Assembly: GCF_003634045.1 (NCBI RefSeq)
Contig: NZ_RBIM01000007.1
Span: 124,001-188,000 of the forward strand
Direction of reading: 5' to 3'
Length of the DNA: 64,000 bases
Source of the DNA: Maricaulis maris
GTDB lineage: Bacteria > Pseudomonadota > Alphaproteobacteria > Caulobacterales > Maricaulaceae
Positions 26,938 through 36,171 of this stretch are shown in pieces; positions within the stretch are counted from its first letter, which is position 1, and every line of letters starts with the position of its first letter. A program made the position numbers and the translations under genes. Under the pieces are notes generated by a model, which searched no databases, had not been told where the DNA came from, and saw nothing but the letters and a program-made list of their open reading frames with translations.

Positions 26938-27633
26938 ATGTTCGACGGACACGGTATGAAGACTGACGAACCGGCTGCTGCCGGAACCCTGTCGGGCCGT
27001 GTCCGCGAACGGTCGCTACCCGTCACCCCGGCTCCGGCCGGGGTGCGGGCGGCGGAGGATCGCCTGATGGCGCGTATCGGCGCTGGCGACCGCGATGCGG
27101 CGCGCGAGCTGATGGCGGCCAACATGTCCCGCATCCTCGGTCTCGCCCGGCGCACGCTGGGTGATCCGATGGAAGCCGAGGATGTGGCGCAGGAAACTTT
27201 CCTGCGGGTGTGGAACGCCGCCGGACGCTGGCAGCCGGGTCAGGCCCGGGTCTCCAGCTGGGTCTGCCGGATCGCGCTGAACCTTTGTTATGACCGGCTG
27301 CGCAAGCGACGCGAGATACTGACGGATGCCGTCCCCGAGCGCGCCGACAGTGCGCCCGGTCAGGATGCCCGGATGGAACAGGCGGAAAGCGGCAATCGCG
27401 TCGCTGCCGCTGTGGCGCAATTGCCGGAGCGCCAGCGCCAGGCACTTGAATTGGTTCATTTCCAGGAAATGAGCAATATCGAGGCGGCGGACATCATGTC
27501 TGTGAGCGTCGATGCCCTCGAATCCCTGCTGGCCCGTGGCCGGCGCAAGCTCAAGGCCGTGCTTCTGGGCGATGCGCCCGATCTGATAGCCAGCTATGCA
27601 CAGGGCGGTAACGCCCGTTACGGTGACGAATGA
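26938..27633 (+). CDS. ECF RNA polymerase sigma factor
   Basis: This ~231-residue sigma-70 family ECF factor has region 2 with ILGLARRTLGDPMEAEDVAQE and FLRVW, and region 4 with LPERQRQALELVHFQEMSN followed by the helix-turn-helix ending in LLARGRRKL. ATG 26938 comes 12 bases after the EF-hand stop; ATG 26956 is also possible, and neither has a clear ribosome site. The stop overlaps the next gene (ATGATGA), a probable anti-sigma factor. The genes it controls are not evident here. Confidence 0.88.
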   Translation: MFDGHGMKTDEPAAAGTLSGRVRERSLPVTPAPAGVRAAEDRLMARIGAGDRDAARELMAANMSRILGLARRTLGDPMEAEDVAQETFLRVWNAAGRWQPGQARVSSWVCRIALNLCYDRLRKRREILTDAVPERADSAPGQDARMEQAESGNRVAAAVAQLPERQRQALELVHFQEMSNIEAADIMSVSVDALESLLARGRRKLKAVLLGDAPDLIASYAQGGNARYGDE

Positions 27634-28043
27634 TGACTGAGGAACGCTTCTTTCGAATTCTCGAGGTCTATGGCGCCGATCCGGCCCGCTGGCCTGATGA
27701 TGAGCGTGCCGCGGCACAAGCCTTCGCGGCGAGCCACCGCGCGGGCGTGCTCGAGGCGACCAGTGATGAAATGGTACTGGATGAGCTGCTCGACCGGTTG
27801 GTTGAACCGGTGATCGAGGCACCGCTGCTGGAGCGCCGTCTGCTGGCACAATTGCCGGTGCCGACCGGCCTGCCGGCCTGGATGGCCCCGTCGGCGATCG
27901 CGGCCGCACTCCTGGTCGGTGTCTTTGCCGGCTTTGCCAGCGGTGCGCTGACCGGAACCGGGGCCGATACCGACATGATCTACGCCGACGCTTTCACCGG
28001 ATACGAGCAGGATTGGGTTGACTGGCTGGGAGAGGACGCATGA
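27630..28043 (+). CDS. Probable membrane anti-sigma factor
   Basis: This 137-residue protein has a cytoplasmic N-terminal domain beginning RFFRILEVYGADPARWPDDER, a pattern seen in alphaproteobacterial anti-sigma proteins, then one membrane segment (about residues 85-107) and a short acidic periplasmic tail. It overlaps the ECF sigma gene upstream and the sensor-like gene downstream by four bases each. By position it should hold the sigma factor at the membrane, like CnrY in CnrYXH; no sequence motif proves this. Confidence 0.75.
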   Translation: MMTEERFFRILEVYGADPARWPDDERAAAQAFAASHRAGVLEATSDEMVLDELLDRLVEPVIEAPLLERRLLAQLPVPTGLPAWMAPSAIAAALLVGVFAGFASGALTGTGADTDMIYADAFTGYEQDWVDWLGEDA

Positions 28044-28588
28044 GACCGGCGCTCCCCTGGATCATTGCCCTGGTTGGGTCCGTCCTGATCAATGGCGCCC
28101 TTGTGGGCTATCTGGTGCATCGAAGCACCGATGGTCCGCGTTGGCAGCTGCGGCAGGAATACGAGCCCGGGACGCCGCCCCGCGGTGGTCCGACCGGCCG
28201 TGGCGGGTTTGACCTGCGCGGTTTTGTCGAAGCCCTCCCTGATGAGGCGCGTGACGAGGCGCGGAGCCGCCTGCGCGACAGCTTTGCCGGGATGCGCGAT
28301 ATCGTCGGTGAGGGCCGGGACGCCCGGCGCGAATTGGATGCCCTGCTGGTTGCCGAGGAATTTGACGCCGATGCGGTCGCTGCGGCCATGGCCCGGATGC
28401 GGGAAAGCCAGCGGACGATGGAGGCGCGCATCGAAGCGGTTGTTCTCGACGTCGTCGCCGGACTTGATGCCGAAACCCGGGCCGCAGCGCTCCAGGCCGG
28501 TCGTGACCGGATCGGGCGTGAGGCACGGGGACGACGCGGACCCCGCCGTGATCGTCGCGACGAACCCCGGCCGCCTGCCGGGCAATAA
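28040..28588 (+). CDS. Periplasmic heavy-metal sensor-like protein (CnrX/Metal_resist type)
   Basis: This 182-residue membrane-anchored protein (segment at residues 6-24) has a helical periplasmic domain. The stretch ALPDEARDEARSRLRDSF, followed by REL-DALLVAEEFDADAVAAAM, resembles the helical hairpin of Metal_resist proteins such as CnrX/ZraP. The C-terminus is rich in Arg and Asp. It is the last gene of the EF-hand, sigma and anti-sigma operon and probably relays a periplasmic signal to the anti-sigma factor. No His/Met metal cluster is obvious, so the ligand is uncertain. Confidence 0.75.
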   Translation: MRPALPWIIALVGSVLINGALVGYLVHRSTDGPRWQLRQEYEPGTPPRGGPTGRGGFDLRGFVEALPDEARDEARSRLRDSFAGMRDIVGEGRDARRELDALLVAEEFDADAVAAAMARMRESQRTMEARIEAVVLDVVAGLDAETRAAALQAGRDRIGREARGRRGPRRDRRDEPRPPAGQ

Positions 28589-28616
28589 CGCCGCGACAGT
28601 CGAAATGGATGGATGA

Positions 28617-31352
28617 TTATTCGCCGGCCGCGAAGCGGGCCGGCGTTTCGCTGTCGACGAACTCATCATCCGCATCAAAGCCGTCATCGCTCTGAAGACC
28701 CGCTGACAGGCCGAGCGGTGCGTGGGTGTCGACATCCGCCTCGGCGCTGACGTCGTCGCCGTCAATGTCGGCATCGGACCCGCCGGTGACCTTGCGGATG
28801 GCGTCGCGCGGGATCGGCTGGTCCTGGCTGATCGGCAGAACGATGGACACCGTCGTGCCTTCACCCAGCGTCGACTCGATCGACAGTGTGCCGCCATGCA
28901 GTTCGATCAGGGACTTCGACAGGGCGAGGCCAAGACCGGAGCCCTGGAAGCTCTTGGAATGCTGGCTCTCGATCTGTTCGAAGGGGCGGCCGAGGCGCGG
29001 CAGGTCGTCCTTGGCAATGCCGATGCCGGTATCGGAGACCTGGAAGGCGACGCCGAGGCCGGACAGGAAGCCGCGTATGGTGACCCGGCCCCCTTCGGGC
29101 GTGAACTTCACAGCGTTCGAAACCAGATTGATCATGACCTGTTTGAAGGCGCGCGGATCGACTTCGATCTCGGGCAGGTCGGAAACATCGGCACGCAGTT
29201 GCAGCCGTTTCTCCTCGGCCCGGCCACGGACAATGCGAATACTCTGCTCGACCAGCTCGCTGGCATCGGTCGGTTCGGGCTGAAGCTGCATCTTGCCGGC
29301 TTCGATCTTCGACATGTCGAGAATGTCGTTGATCAGTTCCAGCAGGTGACGGCCGGAGGACAGGATGTCCTTCATGTAGCCGACATAGCGGTCATCCCCG
29401 AGCGGACCGAACATTTCCTGCATCATAATTTCGGAGAAGCCGTTGATCGCGTTCAGCGGCGTGCGCAGCTCGTGACTCATGTTTGCCAGGAATTCGGACT
29501 TTGACCGGTTGGCTTCCTCGGCGCGGATCTTCTCTTCCTCGTACTTCTTGGCGAGGTCGGCGATGCGGGCCTGCGAGCGTTTGACGTCGTCGACGGTCTT
29601 GCGCAGCTGGGCTTCGTTCTCGGTGAGGGCGGCCTCATGGTGTTTCAGGTCGGTGATGTCGGCACCCACCGAGACCAGGCCGCCATCGGCGGTCGGGCGG
29701 TCGGAATAGTGCAGCCAGCGGCCATTCGACAGCTCGATCTCATAGGCAGCCTTGCCCTCGGTGCCGCCATGAACGGTCTTGATGGCCCGGGCGGCAGCCT
29801 GTTCGACGGCTTCATAGCTCATGCCGGGCTTGAGCATGCCTTCGGCGAAGTCGAACAGGTCACGGAATTTGCGGTTCCACAGCACCAGGCGCTGACGGCT
29901 GTCCCAGAGGACAAAGCTTTCCGACATCGATTCCAGTGCCGCGCGGAGCCGGCTCTCGGCGGCGGCGACGCGGGCCTGGGCGCCCTTGCGCTCGGTGACG
30001 TCGATGGCGACGCCGACGATGCGGGTGTGATTGGCCTCGCCGCCCGGCAGGATGCGACCGCGCATCTGCAGCCAGACCGGTGACCGTGCCGCGAGGACTT
30101 CATGGTCGACTTCGGCACCGGCCGGGGCACCGCGCATGGCCGCGCGCAGCCGCTCGCGGTCCGGCTTGGAAAAGAGTTGCAGGAATTGCTGGCCGCTACA
30201 TTCGATGGCGGCGTCCAGTCCCAGGATCCGGGCCAGGCTGTCCGTGACGAAGACCGTGTCGGCCTCCGGATTCCAGTCCCACACGCCGCAGCGTGCGCCT
30301 TCGATGGCGACGCGGAAGCGTTGTTCATTGTCTTCCAGCTGCTGCCGTGTCGAGCGCAGACGACCCATCTGCATGAAGACCAGCGCACACAGGCCGAGCG
30401 CGACGAAGATCGGGGCGATGAACATCAGCCCGTAAAAGGAGATGGTCCGGTACCAGGCGTTCTGGTTGATGCGCATCGCGCCAAGGGCGTAGACGCGCAA
30501 TTCCGTGCCGGTGATCGGGGCCACGGCGAAGGTCACGCGTTCCTCACCGAAGCGGGCATCGGATGTGGCACCGCCGCCACCCTCGGCCAGGGCGTCGATA
30601 TAGCCCGGTTGCAGCCCGAAGCGTTCGGCCAGCTGGGTGCCGGCGCGAGCGCTGGGCATGCGTGGACGGATGGCCAGCATGCCGCCGCCGGCATCGGCCA
30701 GCGCGACAACGCGGTCATCGCCCCAGTCAGGCAGCGCGGTTTCGGTGCTCAGACGGGCCACGAAAGCGCCGACCGTGCCGTCGCCCAAGGGGGCCGGAAC
30801 GGCCAGCACCAGATAGGCCGCATTGCCGGACACGTCGGACGTCAGGCCAGAGGGCGCATCGAGTGCGGCGCCGGCAATGTCACGCAGGCCATCGACCGGC
30901 GTGCCGTCGGCGATCACCTGGCCACCGGGCAGTAGCAGGGCAATGTCCGCGACGAGTTCGGACCCGCCGATCGCGGCGAGGCGGGCGCGAGCCAGGCCCT
31001 CAACCGCGTCCGGTGCGGCGTCACGCAGGTCGGCGGCGGCAAAGGCGAGGGCGTAGCGGGCTTCGGCAATCCGCGCTGTCACGCGCTCGGCCAGATAGCC
31101 GGCCGCATTGGCCTGCGAGCGCTCGGCCTCGGTGATCAGGATTTCGCGTTCCTGCTGGATCTTGACCAGCAGGATGCCGCCATAGGCCAGGGTGAACAAC
31201 ACCATGGCGAGAATGATCCACATCGCGCCGCTGGCCCGCTTGCTGGCCGGTTTTTCGGGCTTCGGATTGCGGTCGCGCGCCTGCCCTCCCCGGGAAGGGG
31301 ATTTGACCACCCTGTCCAGGGACGGGCGCTGATCGAACCGCATCTGATTCAT
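28617..31352 (-). CDS. PleC/DivJ-type membrane PAS sensor histidine kinase
   Basis: This 911-residue kinase has membrane segments at about residues 43-65 and 305-330 around a large periplasmic domain, then two PAS domains (AIEGARCGVWDWNPEAD near 355, LESMSESFVLWDSRQRLVLW near 485), a coiled coil, HisKA with His627 in NMSHELRTPLNAINGFSEI, and a HATPase with NLVSNAVKFTPEGG and GSGLGLALS. The stretch MFGPLGDDRYVGYMKDI then INDILDMSKIEAGKM is characteristic of PleC/DivJ/PdhS kinases that control cell cycle and polarity through DivK. An acidic tail ends the protein. Orthology to PleC itself is not proven. Confidence 0.85.
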   Translation of the reverse strand: MNQMRFDQRPSLDRVVKSPSRGGQARDRNPKPEKPASKRASGAMWIILAMVLFTLAYGGILLVKIQQEREILITEAERSQANAAGYLAERVTARIAEARYALAFAAADLRDAAPDAVEGLARARLAAIGGSELVADIALLLPGGQVIADGTPVDGLRDIAGAALDAPSGLTSDVSGNAAYLVLAVPAPLGDGTVGAFVARLSTETALPDWGDDRVVALADAGGGMLAIRPRMPSARAGTQLAERFGLQPGYIDALAEGGGGATSDARFGEERVTFAVAPITGTELRVYALGAMRINQNAWYRTISFYGLMFIAPIFVALGLCALVFMQMGRLRSTRQQLEDNEQRFRVAIEGARCGVWDWNPEADTVFVTDSLARILGLDAAIECSGQQFLQLFSKPDRERLRAAMRGAPAGAEVDHEVLAARSPVWLQMRGRILPGGEANHTRIVGVAIDVTERKGAQARVAAAESRLRAALESMSESFVLWDSRQRLVLWNRKFRDLFDFAEGMLKPGMSYEAVEQAAARAIKTVHGGTEGKAAYEIELSNGRWLHYSDRPTADGGLVSVGADITDLKHHEAALTENEAQLRKTVDDVKRSQARIADLAKKYEEEKIRAEEANRSKSEFLANMSHELRTPLNAINGFSEIMMQEMFGPLGDDRYVGYMKDILSSGRHLLELINDILDMSKIEAGKMQLQPEPTDASELVEQSIRIVRGRAEEKRLQLRADVSDLPEIEVDPRAFKQVMINLVSNAVKFTPEGGRVTIRGFLSGLGVAFQVSDTGIGIAKDDLPRLGRPFEQIESQHSKSFQGSGLGLALSKSLIELHGGTLSIESTLGEGTTVSIVLPISQDQPIPRDAIRKVTGGSDADIDGDDVSAEADVDTHAPLGLSAGLQSDDGFDADDEFVDSETPARFAAGE

Positions 31353-31416
31353 TGTCTCAAACTAAGGTGCGTCGGCGGCCCGTGTCGACCGGCCAAGGCG
31401 GGCTTTCAAACGGAAC

Positions 31417-31974
31417 TCATGCCTCACCGGCATCAGCGTCCTGGCTGGTATCGGACGCCTCGATATCGGCGCCCACTTTCTGGCGCGCCTTGCGCCGTTC
31501 CTGACCCTTGTAGGCGCCGCCGTCTTGATTGGCGCGCCGCCGGTCTGGCCCGAAATAATTCTTGTTGCGGATGAAGGGCCGTGGCTCGTTGATCACCGAG
31601 GCGATCTTGGAGAACATTTCCTTTGCGGTGACCGGTTTGCAGCAGAACTCGGTCACGCCGGCATCCCGCGCCGCCATGACCTTGGACTTCTCCGAGTAGG
31701 CGCTCAGCATGATGATCGGCACAAGCGGATTAGGGCTGTCGTCAGCGGTCCGCACGAGGCGTACGAAGTCCAGCCCGTCGAGAATTTCCATCTGGTAGTC
31801 GGTGATGATGATGTCGACGGAATCTGAGCGGACCAGGTCAAACGCGTCGGCGGGGTCTTTCGACTCGAAAATCTGCTTGATGCCGAACCCGTGCAAAATG
31901 GTGCGCAGAATGGTCAGCATATAGCCGTTATCGTCGACGATCAGAACTCGCACACGGCTGAAATCCACGGCCAT
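31417..31974 (-). CDS. Single-domain response regulator (CheY-like)
   Basis: This 185-residue protein has a receiver domain at residues 7-130 with Asp14/Asp15, phosphoacceptor Asp59 (ITDYQME) and Lys in CCKPVT. The C-terminal ~55 residues are basic and probably disordered, starting with RNKNYFGPDRRR, a tail I recall from other alphaproteobacterial receiver proteins; no output domain is present. It lies between the PleC-like kinase and the EAL gene on the same strand, so it may pass phosphate between kinases or to c-di-GMP signalling. Confidence 0.9.
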   Translation of the reverse strand: MAVDFSRVRVLIVDDNGYMLTILRTILHGFGIKQIFESKDPADAFDLVRSDSVDIIITDYQMEILDGLDFVRLVRTADDSPNPLVPIIMLSAYSEKSKVMAARDAGVTEFCCKPVTAKEMFSKIASVINEPRPFIRNKNYFGPDRRRANQDGGAYKGQERRKARQKVGADIEASDTSQDADAGEA

Positions 31975-31995
31975 GGTCTGCCTACCTCGGTTGCG

Positions 31996-33561
31996 TCACG
32001 CCGCGCGCGACGCATTCTTCTTCGGATCCTTGAGCGAGCTTAGCGGCACAGGCTTACCGAAATAGTAACCCTGGCCATAGGTCACGCCAAAACCCTTCAA
32101 TGTGGTTGCCTGGGCTTCTGTCTCGATCATTTCCGCGACCGTGGCGGCGCCAAGGCTGCGGCAGATATTGATCATGCCCTTGAGCAGGGTTGCGTCCCGC
32201 TTGGAGTGTTCGAACTGCTTGATATAGCTGCCGTCGATCTTGACCACATCGGCCGGAAAATCGCGCAGATAGTGGAAGCCGGCCGAGCCGGCCCCGAAAT
32301 CATCGAGGCAGACCTGGTGGCCGCGTTCGCGGATTTTCTGGATCACGGCGTTGGCCGCCTTGATATTGGAGACGGTGGCCGTCTCGGTCAGTTCAAAACT
32401 CAGACGCGAGCGGTCGATCCTGAGATCGGAGAGCAGGGCCAGAAAGCGTTTGCCCCAGGCCATGTTGGTCAGAGACTTGCCGGACAGGTTCACCGCCAGC
32501 GCCGGGCGGTCGTAATCTTCGCGCAGGAAGGCGGCCGCGATTTCGGTCATGGCGAAGTCGATCTCGTAGATCAGGCCGGTGCTTTCGGCAAAGCCGACAC
32601 TGTCCTGCACCGGCTTGCCGTCGGGCAGGCGCAGCAGGAGTTCATAGTGGTGGACCTTGCCGGTCTCCAGCTCCACCACCGGCTGGGCGTGTGGTTCGAT
32701 TACCCGTCCGGCGATGGTGGTGCGCAGCTCGGTCATGCGGCGTTCGTTCTCGCGCATCATCCCTTCGGCGACTTCCTGCAGGCTGACGATGTCCAGCGCC
32801 TTGTCACTCTGCGCGGCTTCATTGATCGCATAGAGGAAGGCCTGGATGGCGATGCCCGGCTCGATGCTGGGGGCATCGGCAACGGACTCGATTACGACTT
32901 CGGCGTCTGGCAGGCCGGCATCGGCGAGGCTGGCTTTCACTTCCGTGCGCAGGTTTTCCAGATCGACATTGCGATCATGGATCAACGCCGTGCGTTCCTC
33001 ATCAACCTGGCGGGCGACCCCGTCATCGCCGACGGCGAGGGTGCAGGAGGCGGCGACAGACTGGTAGACGGCGGCGGCGCGGGCATCGCCGATCAGGCGG
33101 TCGAGCGCGTCGCCAGCGTCAATGCGCAACACCGACATCGCCATGTTGACGCCGGCCGAGCGGGCTTTCTCGATCGCGCGTTCGGCGCAGCGTTCAAAGG
33201 CCTGCGGGTCAAGTTCGTCGGGCGCGTGCATGGCCTCGTAGGACAAGCTCCAGCGGATGCGGTCATCTTCGCCCAGCATCCAGCCGCTGAGACGGCATTC
33301 GCGACCGCCGACAGCGATCCGGACCGGGCCGAGGCGGCGGCCGGGTTTGAGACGATGCATGGTGGCTTGAAAAATCGGGCGCGAGGTCCGGTCGAAGCGC
33401 TTCGCCAGATCCTCGCCGGTACCGTTCAATTGCGGTTCGCCCAGCGCGGCGACAGCGCCGGCCGCATAGGTCACGCGGCCCTTGCCGTCGGTTTCTATCA
33501 GGATGTCGGCGGCGGCGAAGGCAAAGGACAGGAACCGGTTGCGTTGTTCGACCAGGGACAT
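31996..33561 (-). CDS. PAS-EAL c-di-GMP phosphodiesterase
   Basis: This 521-residue cytoplasmic protein has an N-terminal PAS-like domain (AAADILIETDGKGRVTYAAG), a middle region with a degenerate signature, and a C-terminal EAL domain from about residue 275. Catalytic residues appear intact: YELLLRL (Glu of the EAL position), NLSGKSL, ELTET, CLDDFGAG, VKIDG, AEMIETE and GQGYYFGKP, so it probably hydrolyses c-di-GMP. I placed the start at MSLVEQRN; an in-frame ATG 45 bases upstream is less likely. It is the first gene of the minus-strand signalling group. Confidence 0.9.
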   Translation of the reverse strand: MSLVEQRNRFLSFAFAAADILIETDGKGRVTYAAGAVAALGEPQLNGTGEDLAKRFDRTSRPIFQATMHRLKPGRRLGPVRIAVGGRECRLSGWMLGEDDRIRWSLSYEAMHAPDELDPQAFERCAERAIEKARSAGVNMAMSVLRIDAGDALDRLIGDARAAAVYQSVAASCTLAVGDDGVARQVDEERTALIHDRNVDLENLRTEVKASLADAGLPDAEVVIESVADAPSIEPGIAIQAFLYAINEAAQSDKALDIVSLQEVAEGMMRENERRMTELRTTIAGRVIEPHAQPVVELETGKVHHYELLLRLPDGKPVQDSVGFAESTGLIYEIDFAMTEIAAAFLREDYDRPALAVNLSGKSLTNMAWGKRFLALLSDLRIDRSRLSFELTETATVSNIKAANAVIQKIRERGHQVCLDDFGAGSAGFHYLRDFPADVVKIDGSYIKQFEHSKRDATLLKGMINICRSLGAATVAEMIETEAQATTLKGFGVTYGQGYYFGKPVPLSSLKDPKKNASRAA

Positions 33562-33637
33562 GGAGATTCCACTTGTATGCACAGGTCGGACAGTTTCCGT
33601 GCACAAACGTTAGAACGCCCTTAAAATTTTAGGTGAA

Positions 33638-34189
33638 TCAGGCAGCTTGCGGGCGAGCCGCCCCGCCACGCTTGGCAGGCTTGGTGTTGACGTCTTTCAA
33701 AATGCTCTCTGCACGGTGGGAAAGTTCGGCCAGCGCTGGTGGCAATTCACCATCCTCGCCCGCGAGGGCTGCAAGATGTTCGGCAATTTCCAGCAGGCGC
33801 GGACTGTTGGCGAGGAGGCGGGCCTGGGCTTCGATACGGTGCGGATCACGGTCATATTCCGCCGCCGGCACCCGCCAGCCGCCCCAATCCATCGCCTCGG
33901 TGACCACGACGGGGAATGTTCCGGGGAAGGGATGCCCGGCACATTCCTCCATGCTCTGCCACTTGTTGCGGGCGCGCAGGACGCGCCAGTGGCCGGCCTC
34001 GACATGGTCGGCCTGTTCGGCGGCAAGTTCATCGGCGGTGAAGTCGCGCCCAAGCCCGCAATCATAGGCAATGCGGATCGGCTCCTCGACATCCTTCACC
34101 CAGTGCGGCTTGACCTGTTCGATCAGGGCCCAGGTCCCCACCGGTGCGACATAGACACGCTGATGCTTGTGAAAGACTGCCTTGGCCAT
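33638..34189 (-). CDS. Conserved hypothetical protein
   Basis: This 183-residue soluble protein begins AKAVFHKHQRVYVAPVGTW and has an acidic, helical C-terminal half ending with a basic tail (KPAKRGGAARPQAA). No signal peptide, membrane segment or catalytic motif is seen. GGGAG lies eight bases before the ATG on the minus strand. I believe similar proteins occur in other alphaproteobacteria but cannot assign a role. The gene is divergent from dusA. Confidence 0.75.
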   Translation of the reverse strand: MAKAVFHKHQRVYVAPVGTWALIEQVKPHWVKDVEEPIRIAYDCGLGRDFTADELAAEQADHVEAGHWRVLRARNKWQSMEECAGHPFPGTFPVVVTEAMDWGGWRVPAAEYDRDPHRIEAQARLLANSPRLLEIAEHLAALAGEDGELPPALAELSHRAESILKDVNTKPAKRGGAARPQAA

Positions 34190-34346
34190 GCGTCAAACTC
34201 CCTCGCCCGCCTCACACAATCATGTCCACGTTTAAACCCGGTGAACGGAACAGATTGGATTTGAGGGATTGCCGGCGCAGCCCCCATGCTGACCGGTGCG
34301 GGCGTGCCGCGTTGCCCGACAGGCCTGCACAGGCTATGTGGCGCGC

Positions 34347-35342
34347 ATGAAGACGCCTTCGACCTTCTCCCGCCGCCTCTCCGTGGCGCCAATGATGGAC
34401 TGGACGGACCGGCATTGCCGGGCCTTTCACCGTGTCCTGACGCGAAACGCGCTGCTCTATACCGAGATGGCGGTCGACAAGGCGATCATCCATGGCGACA
34501 CGGCGCGTCTGATCGGCTTTGACGCCTCCGAACATCCGGTGGCGATCCAGCTGGGCGGCTCGGATCCGGCCGAGCTCGCGGCTGCCGCTCGCACGGCGCA
34601 GGATTTCGGCTATTGCGAGATCAATCTCAATGTCGGCTGCCCGTCCGACCGGGTCCAGTCGGGCCGGTTTGGCGCCTGCCTCATGCTGGAACCGGAACTG
34701 GTTGCCGATTGCGTCGCGGCGATGCGCGAGGCGGTCACTGTGCCGGTGACGGTGAAATGCCGGATCGGCGTCGATAAGCAGGAGCCGCAAGCCGCGCTGT
34801 TCACCCTGGTCGACGCCTGCGCGGCGCGCGGCGTGACAAGCTTTGCCGTACATGCCCGCAAGGCCTGGCTCAACGGGCTGAGTCCGAAGGAAAACCGCAC
34901 CGTCCCGCCGCTTGATTATGATCTGGTGCGCCGGCTCAAGGCCGAACGTCCGGAGCTGGAAATCATCCTCAATGGCGGGCTGGAAGACCTCGACCATGCG
35001 GTCCGTGAGAGCACCGATTTAGACGGCGCCATGATCGGCCGCGCCGCTTATCACACGCCGTGGATACTCGCCCGCATCGACTCGACCCTGTTTGGCGACA
35101 CCGACCCGGTGGCGACCCGGTCGCAGGCGCTGGACGCCTACCGACCCTATATCGCGGCCCATCTGGAAAATGGCGGCCGCCTGCATGACATCACCCGGCA
35201 CATGCTCGGCCTTTACGCCGGCGAGCCGGGCGCGCGCCAGTGGCGGCGCATCCTGTCGGAAAAGGCGCCGCGCGCGGGTGCCGGTCTCGATGTTCTCGAG
35301 GAAGCGCAGGCGGCCGTGTCGCCGCGCGATGAGGCGGCCTGA
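34347..35342 (+). CDS. dusA: tRNA-dihydrouridine synthase A
   Basis: This 331-residue FMN enzyme reduces uridines in the tRNA D-loop. The DusA signature is clear: LSVAPMMDWTDRHCR at the start, TEMAVDKAIIHGD, the catalytic Cys in INLNVGCPSDRVQSGRFG, and the DusA-specific VHARKAWLNGLSPKENR. I chose MKTPSTFS; an upstream in-frame ATG adds 17 residues with no family similarity. A transporter gene begins at the base after its stop. Confidence 0.94.
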   Translation: MKTPSTFSRRLSVAPMMDWTDRHCRAFHRVLTRNALLYTEMAVDKAIIHGDTARLIGFDASEHPVAIQLGGSDPAELAAAARTAQDFGYCEINLNVGCPSDRVQSGRFGACLMLEPELVADCVAAMREAVTVPVTVKCRIGVDKQEPQAALFTLVDACAARGVTSFAVHARKAWLNGLSPKENRTVPPLDYDLVRRLKAERPELEIILNGGLEDLDHAVRESTDLDGAMIGRAAYHTPWILARIDSTLFGDTDPVATRSQALDAYRPYIAAHLENGGRLHDITRHMLGLYAGEPGARQWRRILSEKAPRAGAGLDVLEEAQAAVSPRDEAA

Positions 35343-36161
35343 ATGACTGATATCTGGATTCTGGTCCTGGCGATGGCGGCGACGGGCGCCTTTGCCGGAC
35401 TGATCGCCGGCCTGTTCGGCATTGGCGGCGGCGTCGTTATGGTCCCGGCCATGTTCTATGCCTTTCAATTTCTCGGCTATGACGATCCGCGCATCATGCA
35501 GGTCGCGGTCGGCACCTCGCTGGCGGTGATCATTGCCACTTCGGCCCGCTCGGTTGCCGCTCATGCCAAGCGCGGGGCGGTTGATTTCGCGGTCCTGCGC
35601 GCCTGGGGGCCGTGGATCGTGATCGGTACACTGATCGGCTCGCGTATTGCGCACATGCTGCCCGGCAATTTCCTGACCGGCCTGTTCGGGGCCATGGCGG
35701 TCCTGCTGTCAGCGCAATTCTTTTTCGGGCGTCCGGATTGGCGTTTGGCCGAAGACATGCCCGGTGGTCCCCTGCGTTGGGGGCTGGGCGGCGCAATCGG
35801 CATTCTTTCGGCGTTGATGGGGATTGGCGGCGGCGTGCTCGGCGTCACCCTGATGACATTGTGCGGCAAGTCGATCCACAAGGCGGTCGCAACCGCTGCC
35901 GGTTTTGGCGTTGCCATCGGCTTTCCCGGCGCTGTCGGCTTCGTCGTCAATGGCTGGGGCCAGGACGCGGTGCCGTATTCGCTCGGCTATGTGAACCTGC
36001 CCGGCTTCGCCTTGCTGGCCGGCGCCGCTTTCTTCGTTGCCCCGCTCGGCGCCAGGCTGGCGCATTCGCTGCCGGAAAAGACCCTCAAGCGCTGTTTCGC
36101 GGTTGGCCTGGTGATTGTCGGCGTCATGCTGGTGCGTGAGGCCTGGCTGGCGGCGGGCTGA
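35343..36161 (+). CDS. TauE/SafE family membrane transporter
   Basis: This 272-residue protein with about eight membrane segments has two internal repeats marked by AGLIAGLFGIGGGVVMVP and ILSALMGIGGGVLGV, typical of the TauE/SafE (DUF81) sulfite/anion exporter family. It starts right after the dusA stop codon and is probably in the same transcript. The substrate is unknown; candidates for the family are sulfite, sulfoacetate and similar anions. It converges on the protease gene downstream. Confidence 0.9.
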   Translation: MTDIWILVLAMAATGAFAGLIAGLFGIGGGVVMVPAMFYAFQFLGYDDPRIMQVAVGTSLAVIIATSARSVAAHAKRGAVDFAVLRAWGPWIVIGTLIGSRIAHMLPGNFLTGLFGAMAVLLSAQFFFGRPDWRLAEDMPGGPLRWGLGGAIGILSALMGIGGGVLGVTLMTLCGKSIHKAVATAAGFGVAIGFPGAVGFVVNGWGQDAVPYSLGYVNLPGFALLAGAAFFVAPLGARLAHSLPEKTLKRCFAVGLVIVGVMLVREAWLAAG

Positions 36162-36171
36162 CCGCGACCGG

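Noticed and set aside
32206-33624. 472-residue plus-strand frame opposite the EAL gene
   Set aside because: The EAL protein has all catalytic motifs on the minus strand; the plus-strand product has none.
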